NCBI GenBank assembly: GCA_017620255.1
Contig: JAFZQU010000012.1
Coordinates: forward strand, 1-64,000
DNA length: 64,000 nucleotides
Direction of reading: 5' to 3'
Origin: Lachnospiraceae bacterium
GTDB taxonomy: Bacteria > Bacillota > Clostridia > Lachnospirales > Lachnospiraceae
In this document: positions 55,581 through 63,054 of the stretch, in pieces
How the letters are laid out: the number at the start of each line of letters is the position of its first letter
How positions within the stretch are numbered: the first letter of the stretch is position 1
The notes under the pieces: generated by a model
What the model saw: the letters and a program-made list of their open reading frames with translations, nothing else
The model's database searches: none
Told to the model about the DNA's origin: nothing
Program-made: the position numbers and the translations under genes

Positions 55581-56114
55581 TCATAGTCTGCGCAGGGCAT
55601 TCCGGAGTCTCGGACCTGTAAGATAAGCGCAGAGGATCTTGACGGCATCTGCAGGGATAAAGGGGATCACGCCGGCATACAAAGCAGCCAAAAAGCCCAT
55701 ACCGGCAGTCTTCGCAAGCCAGGCTGTCCCAAACAGATAACAGACAAGCGTTCCAAGTACCATACCGGGAATGTACAGCAGTTTTTTTTCTTCAAACCGG
55801 TCTATGAACCACCCGGAGATCGCAGCCGTAAACAGGTAGCCGATGATATAGCCGCCTGTCGGCCCGAGCAGTTTTCCCGCACCGCCTGTAAAGCCCGAAA
55901 AAACCGGTACACCGATGAGCCCGAGCAGAATGTAAAGTGCGGTTGCAACGACACCTCTCTTCATTCCAAGCGCATATACCGCGATATAGATCGCAAAGAT
56001 CGTAAGTGAAATGGGAACGGGGCTTATGGGGATCTGGATCGTAAACGGCCCCAGTACACAGATCAGCGCTGTGGCAAGTGCAGTATAGGTCATTTGTTTT
56101 GTTCTGCCGTTCAT
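55581..56114 (-). CDS. bioY: biotin transporter BioY
   Basis: Substrate-binding S component of an ECF-type biotin importer, 177 residues with about six membrane segments. It shows the BioY patterns ALICVLGPFTIQIPISPVPISLT near the N-terminus and GPTGGYIIGYLFTAAISGW in the middle. No ECF ATPase or T component is adjacent, so it would use shared ones. It is divergent from birA and probably controlled by the same operator. The ATG at 56114 has only a weak ribosome binding site. Confidence 0.93.
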   Translation of the reverse strand: MNGRTKQMTYTALATALICVLGPFTIQIPISPVPISLTIFAIYIAVYALGMKRGVVATALYILLGLIGVPVFSGFTGGAGKLLGPTGGYIIGYLFTAAISGWFIDRFEEKKLLYIPGMVLGTLVCYLFGTAWLAKTAGMGFLAALYAGVIPFIPADAVKILCAYLTGPRLRNALRRL

Positions 56115-56145
56115 CTTGTTTATTCCGCTTTCCTTTCCGGTATGG

Positions 56146-56174
56146 TTTACAATTTCTTCTGCGAAGTTTACAAT
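56146..56174 (+). promoter_or_regulatory. promoter of birA
   Basis: TTTACA (56146-56151), 17-bp spacer, TACAAT (56169-56174). Both hexamers lie within GTTTACAAT repeats, and the leader would be about 50 bases. Confidence 0.55.
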
Positions 56175-56193
56175 GGACTTTAACCTGCGTCAA
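56165..56193 (-). promoter_or_regulatory. promoter of bioY
   Basis: Minus strand TTGACG (56188-56193), 17-bp spacer, TAAACT (56165-56170). The -10 sits on the middle GTTTACAA repeat and overlaps the -10 of the opposite birA promoter, so both cannot fire freely at once. Confidence 0.55.
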
Positions 56194-56230
56194 CCTTTCG
56201 CAGCCAAAAGTTTACAATGAGGGAAAAATA

Positions 56231-57283
56231 ATGAAGAGCACCAAAGAACAGGTCCTGCAGATCCTTACGGATGCGGCGGGCTCTTATATATCCGGACAGG
56301 AGATCGCAAAGCAGTTATACGTTACCAGAGCTTCCGTATGGAAAGCCATCCGTGCCCTGCGTCTCGACGGTCACCGGATCGAAGCCGTGACCAATAAGGG
56401 ATACCGGCTGCATGCGGATCCGGACAGCCTTACAAGGGAGAGGATCGCCATCTTTCTGGACCGGTATGTCGATAATAAGGAACCGGCTCCGGAGGAACTG
56501 CATGTACTGATTCAGGATCCTGAAAGACTGCAGGTATTTGAAACGGTTGCCTCTACCAACACGATCGCAGCAGGTATTTCCGGTTTATCCATGGAAGATA
56601 CGAATGAAAACAGGTTGTGTGCAGTGGTGATCGCCGACAGACAGACGGCAGGAAGAGGAAGAAGAGGCCGTGATTTTTATTCACCAAAGGGAAGCGGGAT
56701 CTATATGAGCCTGCTGGTGCATCCTAAAGAAAACGCACAGCTCTCCACAGGGTTTACCTGCATGATGGCAGTGGCCGCAAGCCGCGCGATCGCTAAGATA
56801 CTGGATCTTCAGATCGGGATCAAATGGGTGAACGACCTGTTCTGTCAGGGGAAAAAGGTCGCCGGGATCCTGACGGAAGGAAGTGTTTCCGTAGAAGACA
56901 ATTCCGTTTCCGGTGTGATCATCGGGATCGGGATCAATGTATATGCCCCGGAAGACGGCTTTCCCAAAGACATCGAAACGGTGGCGGGAAGCCTGCTGCC
57001 GGCAGGCATGGCAGAGACAGACTTAAGGAACCGGCTCTGCGCAGCGGTCATTACAGAGTTCCTTAGGATCTTTCACGCAGATGACCCGTCTGCTTTTCTT
57101 GAAGAGTACCGGAGCCGGTCTTTTCTGACCGGACAATATGTGCGCATCAATGATTTTTCGGGACGAGCATATAAATATGCCCTCGTGGAGGGCATAGATG
57201 ACGCGTTTCATTTATGTGTCAGATATGATAACGGAGAAAAGGAAGCCCTTTCCTCCGGCGAAGTCAGCGTTGTCCGCTACTGA
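56231..57283 (+). CDS. birA: biotin protein ligase and biotin repressor
   Basis: A 350-residue bifunctional protein. The N-terminal winged helix (about 1-60, SGQEIAKQLYVTRASVWKAIRALRLDG) makes it a class II BirA that can repress biotin genes. The catalytic part has the biotinyl-AMP loop GRGRRGRDFYSPKGSGIY and KWVNDLF with the catalytic Lys, then a C-terminal SH3-like domain. The ATG at 56231 follows GAGGG. bioY lies divergently, a direct regulatory target. Its 3' end overlaps folD by 20 bases in convergent orientation. Confidence 0.94.
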   Translation: MKSTKEQVLQILTDAAGSYISGQEIAKQLYVTRASVWKAIRALRLDGHRIEAVTNKGYRLHADPDSLTRERIAIFLDRYVDNKEPAPEELHVLIQDPERLQVFETVASTNTIAAGISGLSMEDTNENRLCAVVIADRQTAGRGRRGRDFYSPKGSGIYMSLLVHPKENAQLSTGFTCMMAVAASRAIAKILDLQIGIKWVNDLFCQGKKVAGILTEGSVSVEDNSVSGVIIGIGINVYAPEDGFPKDIETVAGSLLPAGMAETDLRNRLCAAVITEFLRIFHADDPSAFLEEYRSRSFLTGQYVRINDFSGRAYKYALVEGIDDAFHLCVRYDNGEKEALSSGEVSVVRY

Positions 57284-58127
57284 GTTTTTCCGCTGCCTGT
57301 GCAACATGGTGTACAAGAATACCTGTTGTGACGGATCCGACACCACCCGGCACCGGTGTCAGGGCCTGCACGATAGTTTCCGCTTCTTCAAAACGCACAT
57401 CGCCGCACAGTTTCTGCTTTTCCGTATTCCAGCCGATCCCGACGTCGATCACGACCATGTCTTCCTGCAAGTAGTCCCTGCCGATACTTTCCATCTGTCC
57501 GCTTGCCGCGATCAGGATCTGTGCTTCTTTTGCGATCCCGGGCACGTCTTTGGTCCTGGTATGGCAGATCGTTACCGTAGCGTTCTCGTGCATGAGCATC
57601 ATCGCAACGGGACGCCCGACCACCAGGGAACGTCCGATCACGACAGCACGTTTTCCGGAGATCTCTATCCCGTAGTATTTCAGGATCTCCATGGCGGCCT
57701 GCGCGGTACAGGGCGCAAAGCCCCGGTCCGTATTGGTAAACACGCCGGAGAGAGAACCGTCCGTGCATCCGTCCACATCTTTTTCGGGAAGCAGCATGTT
57801 GCGGGCCTTCTCCCCGTCGATCTGTGCCGGCAGGGGCCTGAACATGAGAATGCCGTGTACCTGCTCATCCTCATTCAGTCCCTTAAGTGTTTCAAAGAAC
57901 TTCTCTTCCGCTACATCCGCAGGCAAAACCACATTCTTTACTTCCACACCGGCTGTCATGCAGCGCTTCATGGCACCGCGTTCATATGACAGATCGTCTT
58001 CCCGCTCGCCGACACGCAGGATCGCAAGCGTCGGTACGATGCCTTTTTTCCTGCACCGCTCCACGATCTCTTTGGTCTTATCACCGATCGCGTCTGCTAC
58101 CGGTTTTCCCTTCAGTATTTCCGCCAT
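57264..58127 (-). CDS. folD: FolD-family methylene-tetrahydrofolate dehydrogenase with altered cyclohydrolase site
   Basis: A 287-residue two-domain FolD homologue that should oxidise 5,10-methylene-THF. Signatures kept are KDVDG, the Rossmann motif VIGRSLVVGRPVAMML and PVPGGVGSVTT. The substrate strand aligns without gaps to E. coli FolD: Tyr48 matches Tyr50, but the catalytic Lys54 position is Ala52 (SYERGAMKRC) and the Gln98 position is Phe97 (GILMFRPLP). Loss of these residues should impair cyclohydrolase activity. The neighbour, 16 bases upstream on the same strand, is a cyclohydrolase-family gene that could supply it. The ATG follows AGAGG. Confidence 0.92.
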   Translation of the reverse strand: MAEILKGKPVADAIGDKTKEIVERCRKKGIVPTLAILRVGEREDDLSYERGAMKRCMTAGVEVKNVVLPADVAEEKFFETLKGLNEDEQVHGILMFRPLPAQIDGEKARNMLLPEKDVDGCTDGSLSGVFTNTDRGFAPCTAQAAMEILKYYGIEISGKRAVVIGRSLVVGRPVAMMLMHENATVTICHTRTKDVPGIAKEAQILIAASGQMESIGRDYLQEDMVVIDVGIGWNTEKQKLCGDVRFEEAETIVQALTPVPGGVGSVTTGILVHHVAQAAEKLSSGQR

Positions 58128-58142
58128 TTTTTATCCTCTGTA

Positions 58143-58754
58143 TTATCCGTTGTAGACGGATGCAAATACCTCATCCGCCAGTTTTGTGTATTTTTGAACC
58201 AGCGCATCTGTTTCCGCATCCGTTTTGTCTGCAAATACTTTGTCTTTCATCAGTTTTGTATTGACGCGCACATTCATGGCCGCCCCTGTGATCGCCGCGC
58301 GGCACATGGCTGCACCCGTTGCCGCATCGGAAAGCATCAGCCTGCTGCCTTTTGCGGCAAAATCACGCAATAGTTCCACCGCACTGCAGGACAGTTTCAG
58401 GATCTCCATCGGAACCGCTGCCGCATCCTTTAAGCATTTCTCCAGGACCGCATCCCTGTCCGGATCATCCTTTGGCAATCCGTAAGCCTTGGACAGGGGC
58501 TCAAAAGCTTCCGCATCTTTTTCCACACAGGAAAGCAGGTCTTCCCGCAGTTTCTGTGCCTGCTCCATCAGGGCCCTGACATCCTCCTCCACATCGGCGT
58601 AGGTTTTTTTACCGACCGTGAATTCGCCGACCATGTCACCAAGCGCGATCCCGATGCTGCCGACCAGCGCGCAGGCCCCGCCGCCGCCCGGCACAGATGT
58701 TTTGGATGCAAGCGCCTGTGTAAATTCCCTTACCGATCCATCTGTCAACTGCAT
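58143..58754 (-). CDS. fchA: cyclodeaminase/cyclohydrolase family protein (FchA-like)
   Basis: A 203-residue all-helical protein of the formiminotransferase-cyclodeaminase group. It starts MQLTDGSVREFTQALASKT and carries the glycine-rich loop VPGGGGACALVGSIG, and later SDAATGAAMCRAAITGAAMNV. Members include methenyl-THF cyclohydrolase FchA and formimino-THF cyclodeaminase; its setting between folC and a folD that lacks cyclohydrolase residues favours FchA. The start is the ATG at 58754 after AGGAG; a longer reading overlaps folC and has no site. Confidence 0.85.
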   Translation of the reverse strand: MQLTDGSVREFTQALASKTSVPGGGGACALVGSIGIALGDMVGEFTVGKKTYADVEEDVRALMEQAQKLREDLLSCVEKDAEAFEPLSKAYGLPKDDPDRDAVLEKCLKDAAAVPMEILKLSCSAVELLRDFAAKGSRLMLSDAATGAAMCRAAITGAAMNVRVNTKLMKDKVFADKTDAETDALVQKYTKLADEVFASVYNG

Positions 58755-58770
58755 TTCTTTTCTCCTGTTA

Positions 58771-60033
58771 TCAATCTCCCGAAAGAACGTTCTTCCGGAT
58801 CTCTCCTGCCATATACAAAGAGCCGAACGCGACCACCGGTTCACATCCGGCATACCGCATCACGCACGCGATCCCCTCTTTGACCGAATCCGCCGCCTGT
58901 GCTTTCACCCCGCGCGCTGTAAACTCTTTAACATAGTCGGATGCGTTCAGTGCACGCGGACTGTCCGGTGTCACACAGACAGCACCCAGCGCATAGGGCG
59001 CGATCAGATCTGCGATCTGCGCATAATCCTTATCTGCCAGCACGCCTGTTAAAAACCAAACCTTTTGACCGGGAAGCACTTCATCCAGCGTACGGATCAG
59101 CGCTCCGGCGCACTGCGGATTATGTCCGCCATCCAGGATAAAGACCGGATCTTCTCTCAGTACTTCAAATCTGGCCGGCCAGAACGTATCGCGAAGTCCC
59201 GCCCGGATCTGTTCTTCTCCGATAGCATAACCCGCATCGGTCAACAGCCCGATGATCTTTAGCGCAACGACCGCATTGCGCAACTGATGGCGGCCAAGCA
59301 GGGAAAGCGTATATTCCCTGTCTCCATAGGAAAAGACCTGTTCGCGGATCGAAGAACGGATATGTACAGCCTCGTCTCCCGCAAGTGTAAAAGGAACGTT
59401 TTTTTCACTGCAGATCCTGCGGATCGTATCAACCGCTTCCGGCGCACTGTCATAGCAGACTACGCTGCAGCCCGGTTTGATGATCCCGGCCTTGGTGGCT
59501 GCGATCTCCTGCAGTGTATTCCCGAGATATTCCGTATGTTCCAGCGCGATGTTCGTAAAAGCCGCAACAAGGGGCGCAGGGATCACATTTGTCGAATCCA
59601 GTGCTCCGCCCATACCGACTTCGAGTACAACAAGATCGCAGTGTTCCCTGTAGAAGTATTCCATCGCGATCGCTGTGATCAGTTCAAACTGGCTGGGGTG
59701 ATCATCCATGGCATCGGCGATCTTTGCCACGGCTTCCGTGATCTCAGAGAGCCTCCCGGCGGGGATACCTGTCCCGTTGATCTGGATCCTTTCGTAAAAA
59801 TCACACACATGGGGAGATGTAAACAGGCCGGTCTTAAAGCCGGCCGCTCTCAGAACGGATGCAACCATCGCACAGGTACTGCCTTTGCCGTTGCTTCCGG
59901 TTATATGAACAAACTTAAGTTTCTTCTGCGGATCGCCCATTGCGGCAAGCAGTTCCACGGTCCGCTCCAGGCCCATTTTGGAAGTGCTCCATGTGAAGTT
60001 TTCAATATAAGCGATCGCTTCCGAACTTGTCAT
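58771..60033 (-). CDS. folC: folylpolyglutamate synthase / dihydrofolate synthase
   Basis: Adds glutamates to folates (and may join glutamate to dihydropteroate). The 420 residues show the Mur-ligase-type P-loop HITGSNGKGSTCAMVASVL, LVVLEVGMGGALDSTN, the ALEHTEYLG segment and FILDGGHNPQCAGAL. The ATG at 60033 follows GGGAAG. It is followed by fchA and folD, forming a C1-folate cluster, and preceded by azlD with 8 bases between them. Confidence 0.95.
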   Translation of the reverse strand: MTSSEAIAYIENFTWSTSKMGLERTVELLAAMGDPQKKLKFVHITGSNGKGSTCAMVASVLRAAGFKTGLFTSPHVCDFYERIQINGTGIPAGRLSEITEAVAKIADAMDDHPSQFELITAIAMEYFYREHCDLVVLEVGMGGALDSTNVIPAPLVAAFTNIALEHTEYLGNTLQEIAATKAGIIKPGCSVVCYDSAPEAVDTIRRICSEKNVPFTLAGDEAVHIRSSIREQVFSYGDREYTLSLLGRHQLRNAVVALKIIGLLTDAGYAIGEEQIRAGLRDTFWPARFEVLREDPVFILDGGHNPQCAGALIRTLDEVLPGQKVWFLTGVLADKDYAQIADLIAPYALGAVCVTPDSPRALNASDYVKEFTARGVKAQAADSVKEGIACVMRYAGCEPVVAFGSLYMAGEIRKNVLSGD

Positions 60034-60041
60034 GATCTTCC

Positions 60042-60350
60042 CTATTTTACGATCAGTTCCGTGATAAATACAGCCAGGCAGGAACCGAGCGCCACGCGGA
60101 ACAGGTTTCCGTCAAAAAACGCAAGTGCCACGCCGATCACAAATCCCGCAAGACCTGATACGATCGATCCGGTCGCATAAAGCATGGCGGGAAAAGTCAT
60201 GACGGCGAGCGTCACAAACGGAACATAGTATAAAAATGAACGGATATATTTGTTTTTTATATCCCTGCGGATGAGTGTCAGCGGCAGCATACGGATAATG
60301 TAAAGCGTCGAGGCCGCGACCAGCAGATAAACGTAAAAATTAATCTCCAT
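60042..60350 (-). CDS. azlD: AzlD-family branched-chain amino acid exporter subunit
   Basis: A 102-residue membrane protein with about four hydrophobic segments. TLYIIRMLPLTLIRRDIKN near the N-terminus and YYVPFVTLAVMTFPAMLYA are typical of AzlD. The ATG at 60350 overlaps the azlC stop region by 11 bases, so coupled translation is likely. With AzlC it forms an efflux system for branched-chain amino acids (exact substrate inferred from the family). Confidence 0.9.
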   Translation of the reverse strand: MEINFYVYLLVAASTLYIIRMLPLTLIRRDIKNKYIRSFLYYVPFVTLAVMTFPAMLYATGSIVSGLAGFVIGVALAFFDGNLFRVALGSCLAVFITELIVK

Positions 60351-61080
60351 GCACTGCCTCCTCTTCTGTCTCTTCTTCGATCGGGCGCAGGAACGCTGCA
60401 GCCGCGGCAATGACCACCGTCAGAAGGATGATCCTGGTACCGGAAGAGATCGCCGATAAAACGGGTAATTCCGAAAACAGGAAACTGAGCAGCATGGATA
60501 CGCTTACCAGTACCGCCAAAACCTTGTTTTTTCTCGCACCCGGAATGATGATCGCAAGAAACATCCCATAGAGTGCAACACTGAGCGCGGTTTCGATCCG
60601 CTCCGGCAGGATCGCGCCGACAGCGGCACCGAGGATCGTGCCAAGTGTCCAGCCGGGTACAGCCACCGTAGCCGCCCCGTAGTTATAGAACGGGTTCAGC
60701 CGCCCTTCCACGTTGGATGCGATCCCGAAGATCTCATCCGTTACAAAACAGGGCAGGAGCAGCCGGTGAATGAAGGGCATCTTTTTATCCAGTTTCTGTG
60801 ACATGGAACTGGACATCAGGATGTAACGCAGGTTGATCACCAGTGTCGTGACGGCCATCTGGATCAGTGTGTCCGCTGCCGCGATCACATTGATCGCCGC
60901 AAACTGTCCGGCACTCGCCAGCATCACCGCCGACATACAGCCGGCCTGCAGCGGTGTGATCCCTGCTTCCCTTGCCGTGATACCGAGGGCAAAAGATACC
61001 GCGAAGTACCCGAGTGCGATCGGGATGCCGTCTTTGATTCCTTTTATATACCAGGTACGATTGTTGTTTGCTTTCTCCAT
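60340..61080 (-). CDS. azlC: AzlC-family branched-chain amino acid permease
   Basis: A 246-residue membrane protein with about six to seven hydrophobic segments. The N-terminal GIKDGIPIALGYFAVSFALGITAREAG and the segment SAGQFAAINVIAA are diagnostic for AzlC/YgaZ. Rossmann-like or ATPase parts are absent. The ATG at 61080 follows GGAG. It overlaps azlD and follows degV by 21 bases, in one operon running to folD. Confidence 0.92.
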   Translation of the reverse strand: MEKANNNRTWYIKGIKDGIPIALGYFAVSFALGITAREAGITPLQAGCMSAVMLASAGQFAAINVIAAADTLIQMAVTTLVINLRYILMSSSMSQKLDKKMPFIHRLLLPCFVTDEIFGIASNVEGRLNPFYNYGAATVAVPGWTLGTILGAAVGAILPERIETALSVALYGMFLAIIIPGARKNKVLAVLVSVSMLLSFLFSELPVLSAISSGTRIILLTVVIAAAAAFLRPIEEETEEEAVHGD

Positions 61081-61101
61081 TTTTCACTCCGTGGATACTC
61101 T

Positions 61102-61968
61102 TTACGGAAGAATCGAAACACCAAGACCGACCGCACCGGGTCCGGTGTGCGCTGCGATACTTGCCGAAAGCGGGTCATAAAACAGTTCTGTTTCCGGAAA
61201 AGTTTCCCGGGCAAGTTCCATCCATTCCGCCTTCATTTCTTCCGTGAGACCGGCGCCGGCCAGTCCGATACAGACTTTGTCCGGATATGCGCCCGGAAAA
61301 CGGGTTTCTATGTCGCTTTTCAATGCCGCAAGCATCCTTTCCTCGCATCGTTTCATGGAGCCGCGTACATTGGCATAAGGTTCCAGTTTTTCTCCCTGAA
61401 TGGTCAGGATCGGTTTTATGTTCAAAAGCGTACCGAGCGCTGCTGCCGCGGGACTGACTCTCCCGCCCCGTTTCAGATGATCCAGGGTTTCAACAGCCAG
61501 GTAAATGGACGAGCGGTAGGCATCCCTCTCAAGAAACGATGCGATCTCCGCCCCGACGGCGCCTTTGTCCGCCATCTGTTTTGCCAGCAGCACAGACGGT
61601 CTGAGCGTCACGGAGATCCTGTGATTGTCGGCCACAAAGACCTTATCCTCATAGTCCTGCGCCAGACCTTTTGCAGTCATGCATCCTGCGCTTAAGCCGC
61701 TTGACATCGGTATATAGACGATCTGCTCATAACCGTCTGCAAGAAGGCGGTCCCATGTATCCAGAACATCACCCGGTGACGGCTGTGAGGTAGACACTTT
61801 CCGTTCACTGTTCAGTGCCGCGTAAAATTCATCTTCTTCAAGGCTCTCCCCTTCATAGAAGACCTGTTCATCGATCAGGACCGGCATAGGCATCACGAAA
61901 ATGCCAAGCGATTCCGCCTCATTAGTCAGGATTCCGCTGTTGGTATCCGTCAGGATTGCTACTCTCAT
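61102..61968 (-). CDS. degV: DegV-family fatty-acid-binding protein
   Basis: A 288-residue protein starting VAILTDTNSGIL, the DegV hallmark; it also has STSQPSPGDVLDTWDRLL, YIPMSSGLSAGCMTAK and HLKRGGRVSPAAAALGTLLNIKP. Such proteins bind a fatty acid and in Firmicutes act like FakB, presenting it to the FakA kinase; no fakA is in the window. It is the first gene of the degV-azlC-azlD-folC-fchA-folD operon. Confidence 0.93.
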   Translation of the reverse strand: MRVAILTDTNSGILTNEAESLGIFVMPMPVLIDEQVFYEGESLEEDEFYAALNSERKVSTSQPSPGDVLDTWDRLLADGYEQIVYIPMSSGLSAGCMTAKGLAQDYEDKVFVADNHRISVTLRPSVLLAKQMADKGAVGAEIASFLERDAYRSSIYLAVETLDHLKRGGRVSPAAAALGTLLNIKPILTIQGEKLEPYANVRGSMKRCEERMLAALKSDIETRFPGAYPDKVCIGLAGAGLTEEMKAEWMELARETFPETELFYDPLSASIAAHTGPGAVGLGVSILP

Positions 61969-62009
61969 TTTATTACCGTCCCTGCCCGTTTTTTAAATCA
62001 CACTTAACA

Positions 62010-62038
62010 AGTTTACCATTAGTCCGATTTATCGACAA
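62010..62038 (-). promoter_or_regulatory. promoter of the degV-folD operon
   Basis: Minus strand TTGTCG (62033-62038), 17-bp spacer, TAAACT (62010-62015), about 40 bases before the degV start. Confidence 0.5.
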
Positions 62039-62065
62039 TACCATATTTTCAGACCAAAATAACGC

Positions 62066-62094
62066 TTGCATGTTTGTCGCGTGTGGTTTACGAT
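62066..62094 (+). promoter_or_regulatory. promoter of tRNA-Ala
   Basis: TTGCAT (62066-62071), 17-bp spacer, TACGAT (62089-62094), about 22 bases before the mature tRNA. Confidence 0.55.
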
Positions 62095-62116
62095 AGTATC
62101 GTCGCCAAACGCTCAT

Positions 62117-62189
62117 GGGATCGTAGCTCAGTTGGGAGAGCGCTGCGTTCGCAACGCAGAGGTCGAGGGTTCGAATCCCTTCGGTTCCA
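62117..62189 (+). tRNA. tRNA-Ala (anticodon CGC)
   Basis: A 73-base cloverleaf. The acceptor GGGATCG pairs with CGGTTCC and includes the G3-U70 wobble pair that identifies tRNA-Ala; the discriminator is A. The anticodon stem CTGCG/CGCAG (62143-62159) encloses TTCGCAA, giving CGC at 62150-62152. The T-arm has GGGTTCGAATCCC. CCA is not encoded. An intrinsic terminator follows at 62207. Confidence 0.96.
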
Positions 62190-62206
62190 TTTATAAGAAG
62201 TGTGAG

Positions 62207-62233
62207 TCCCCCGCCATGATGCGGGGGATTTTT
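62207..62233 (+). terminator. intrinsic terminator of tRNA-Ala
   Basis: TCCCCCGC (62207-62214) pairs with GCGGGGGA (62221-62228) around CATGAT, followed by TTTTTA. Confidence 0.9.
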
Positions 62234-62283
62234 ACGCATATCCCATCCGCATATGATACAATAGGAAAAGAGGGTACCCGTAT

Positions 62284-63054
62284 ATGAAAGAGCATTTTCA
62301 GGTCCTCATCATCGACGATGATGAAGTGATCGCGCAATCTACAGCCGAATACTTCAACATGTTTGACGTACCTACCGCCTATGTCACGGACTATGATGCG
62401 GCCGTCCGCTTTCTGGAGGAGCATGTGATCTCGCTGCTGCTTCTGGATATCAACCTGGGCGGAAAGTCCGGCTTTGATCTTTGCCGGAAGGTACGCGAAA
62501 ACTATGATATGCCGATCCTCTTCATCAGTGCCAGGACCAGCGATGACGATGTGCTGATCGCCCTGAACATCGGCGGGGACGACTATATCAAAAAGCCCTT
62601 CACCTTAAGCATCCTCCTGGCCAAAGTCAAAGCGATCCTCTCCCGGTATGCGCACGCAAAAGAAAGCGCTAAAGAAAACCTGCCGGATCCCGTTGCAGGA
62701 AAGGCGGCGGGGACTTTTGAGAACAGAAACGGGCTCATCCGGCTTACAGACACGGTCAGCCTGGATACAAACATGCATAAACTGCTCAGCGGCAAGCAGC
62801 AGCTTCCGCTCAAAGCCATGGAATACAAACTGCTTACATATCTCATCGAAAATGCCGGACGGATCGTAACCAAAGAAGAACTGCTAAAAAATGTCTGGGA
62901 AGACGAATATATCGGAGAAGGCACACTGGCCGTTCATATCAGGCATCTGCGTGAGAAGACGGAAAGGGATCCCAAGGAACCGGTTCTGATCAAGACAGTC
63001 TGGGGCGTGGGATATGTGATCGAAGGAACGGAATCGGATGAAGAACTTCCGTAG
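62284..63054 (+). CDS. OmpR-family response regulator
   Basis: A 256-residue transcription factor. The receiver domain (about 1-120) has VLIIDDDEV, phosphoacceptor Asp in LLLLDINLGGKSG, SARTSDDD and YIKKPFTLS. After a linker of about 30 residues the winged-helix output domain (about 155-250) shows LPLKAMEYKLLTYLIENAGRI, LAVHIRHLREK and VWGVGYVIEG. It overlaps the following sensor kinase gene by 17 bases. The signal and regulon are unknown. Confidence 0.94.
   Translation: MKEHFQVLIIDDDEVIAQSTAEYFNMFDVPTAYVTDYDAAVRFLEEHVISLLLLDINLGGKSGFDLCRKVRENYDMPILFISARTSDDDVLIALNIGGDDYIKKPFTLSILLAKVKAILSRYAHAKESAKENLPDPVAGKAAGTFENRNGLIRLTDTVSLDTNMHKLLSGKQQLPLKAMEYKLLTYLIENAGRIVTKEELLKNVWEDEYIGEGTLAVHIRHLREKTERDPKEPVLIKTVWGVGYVIEGTESDEELP

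Larger units (their letters stand above)
56145..56217. repeat. three GTTTACAA repeats in the bioY-birA gap
   Basis: GTTTACAA occurs at 56145-56152, 56166-56173 and 56210-56217, all in the same orientation; the first two are exactly 21 bases apart. They form part of both divergent promoters. BirA operators in Firmicutes are usually palindromes of TTGTTAAC/TTGTAAAC type, and these repeats look like single half-sites. They are the best candidate operator for biotin control. Confidence 0.55.

Noticed and set aside
61973-62239. Minus-strand 88-codon frame containing NGTEGIRTLDLCVANAALSQ
   Set aside because: This is the reverse translation of the tRNA-Ala gene, a well-known false protein prediction.
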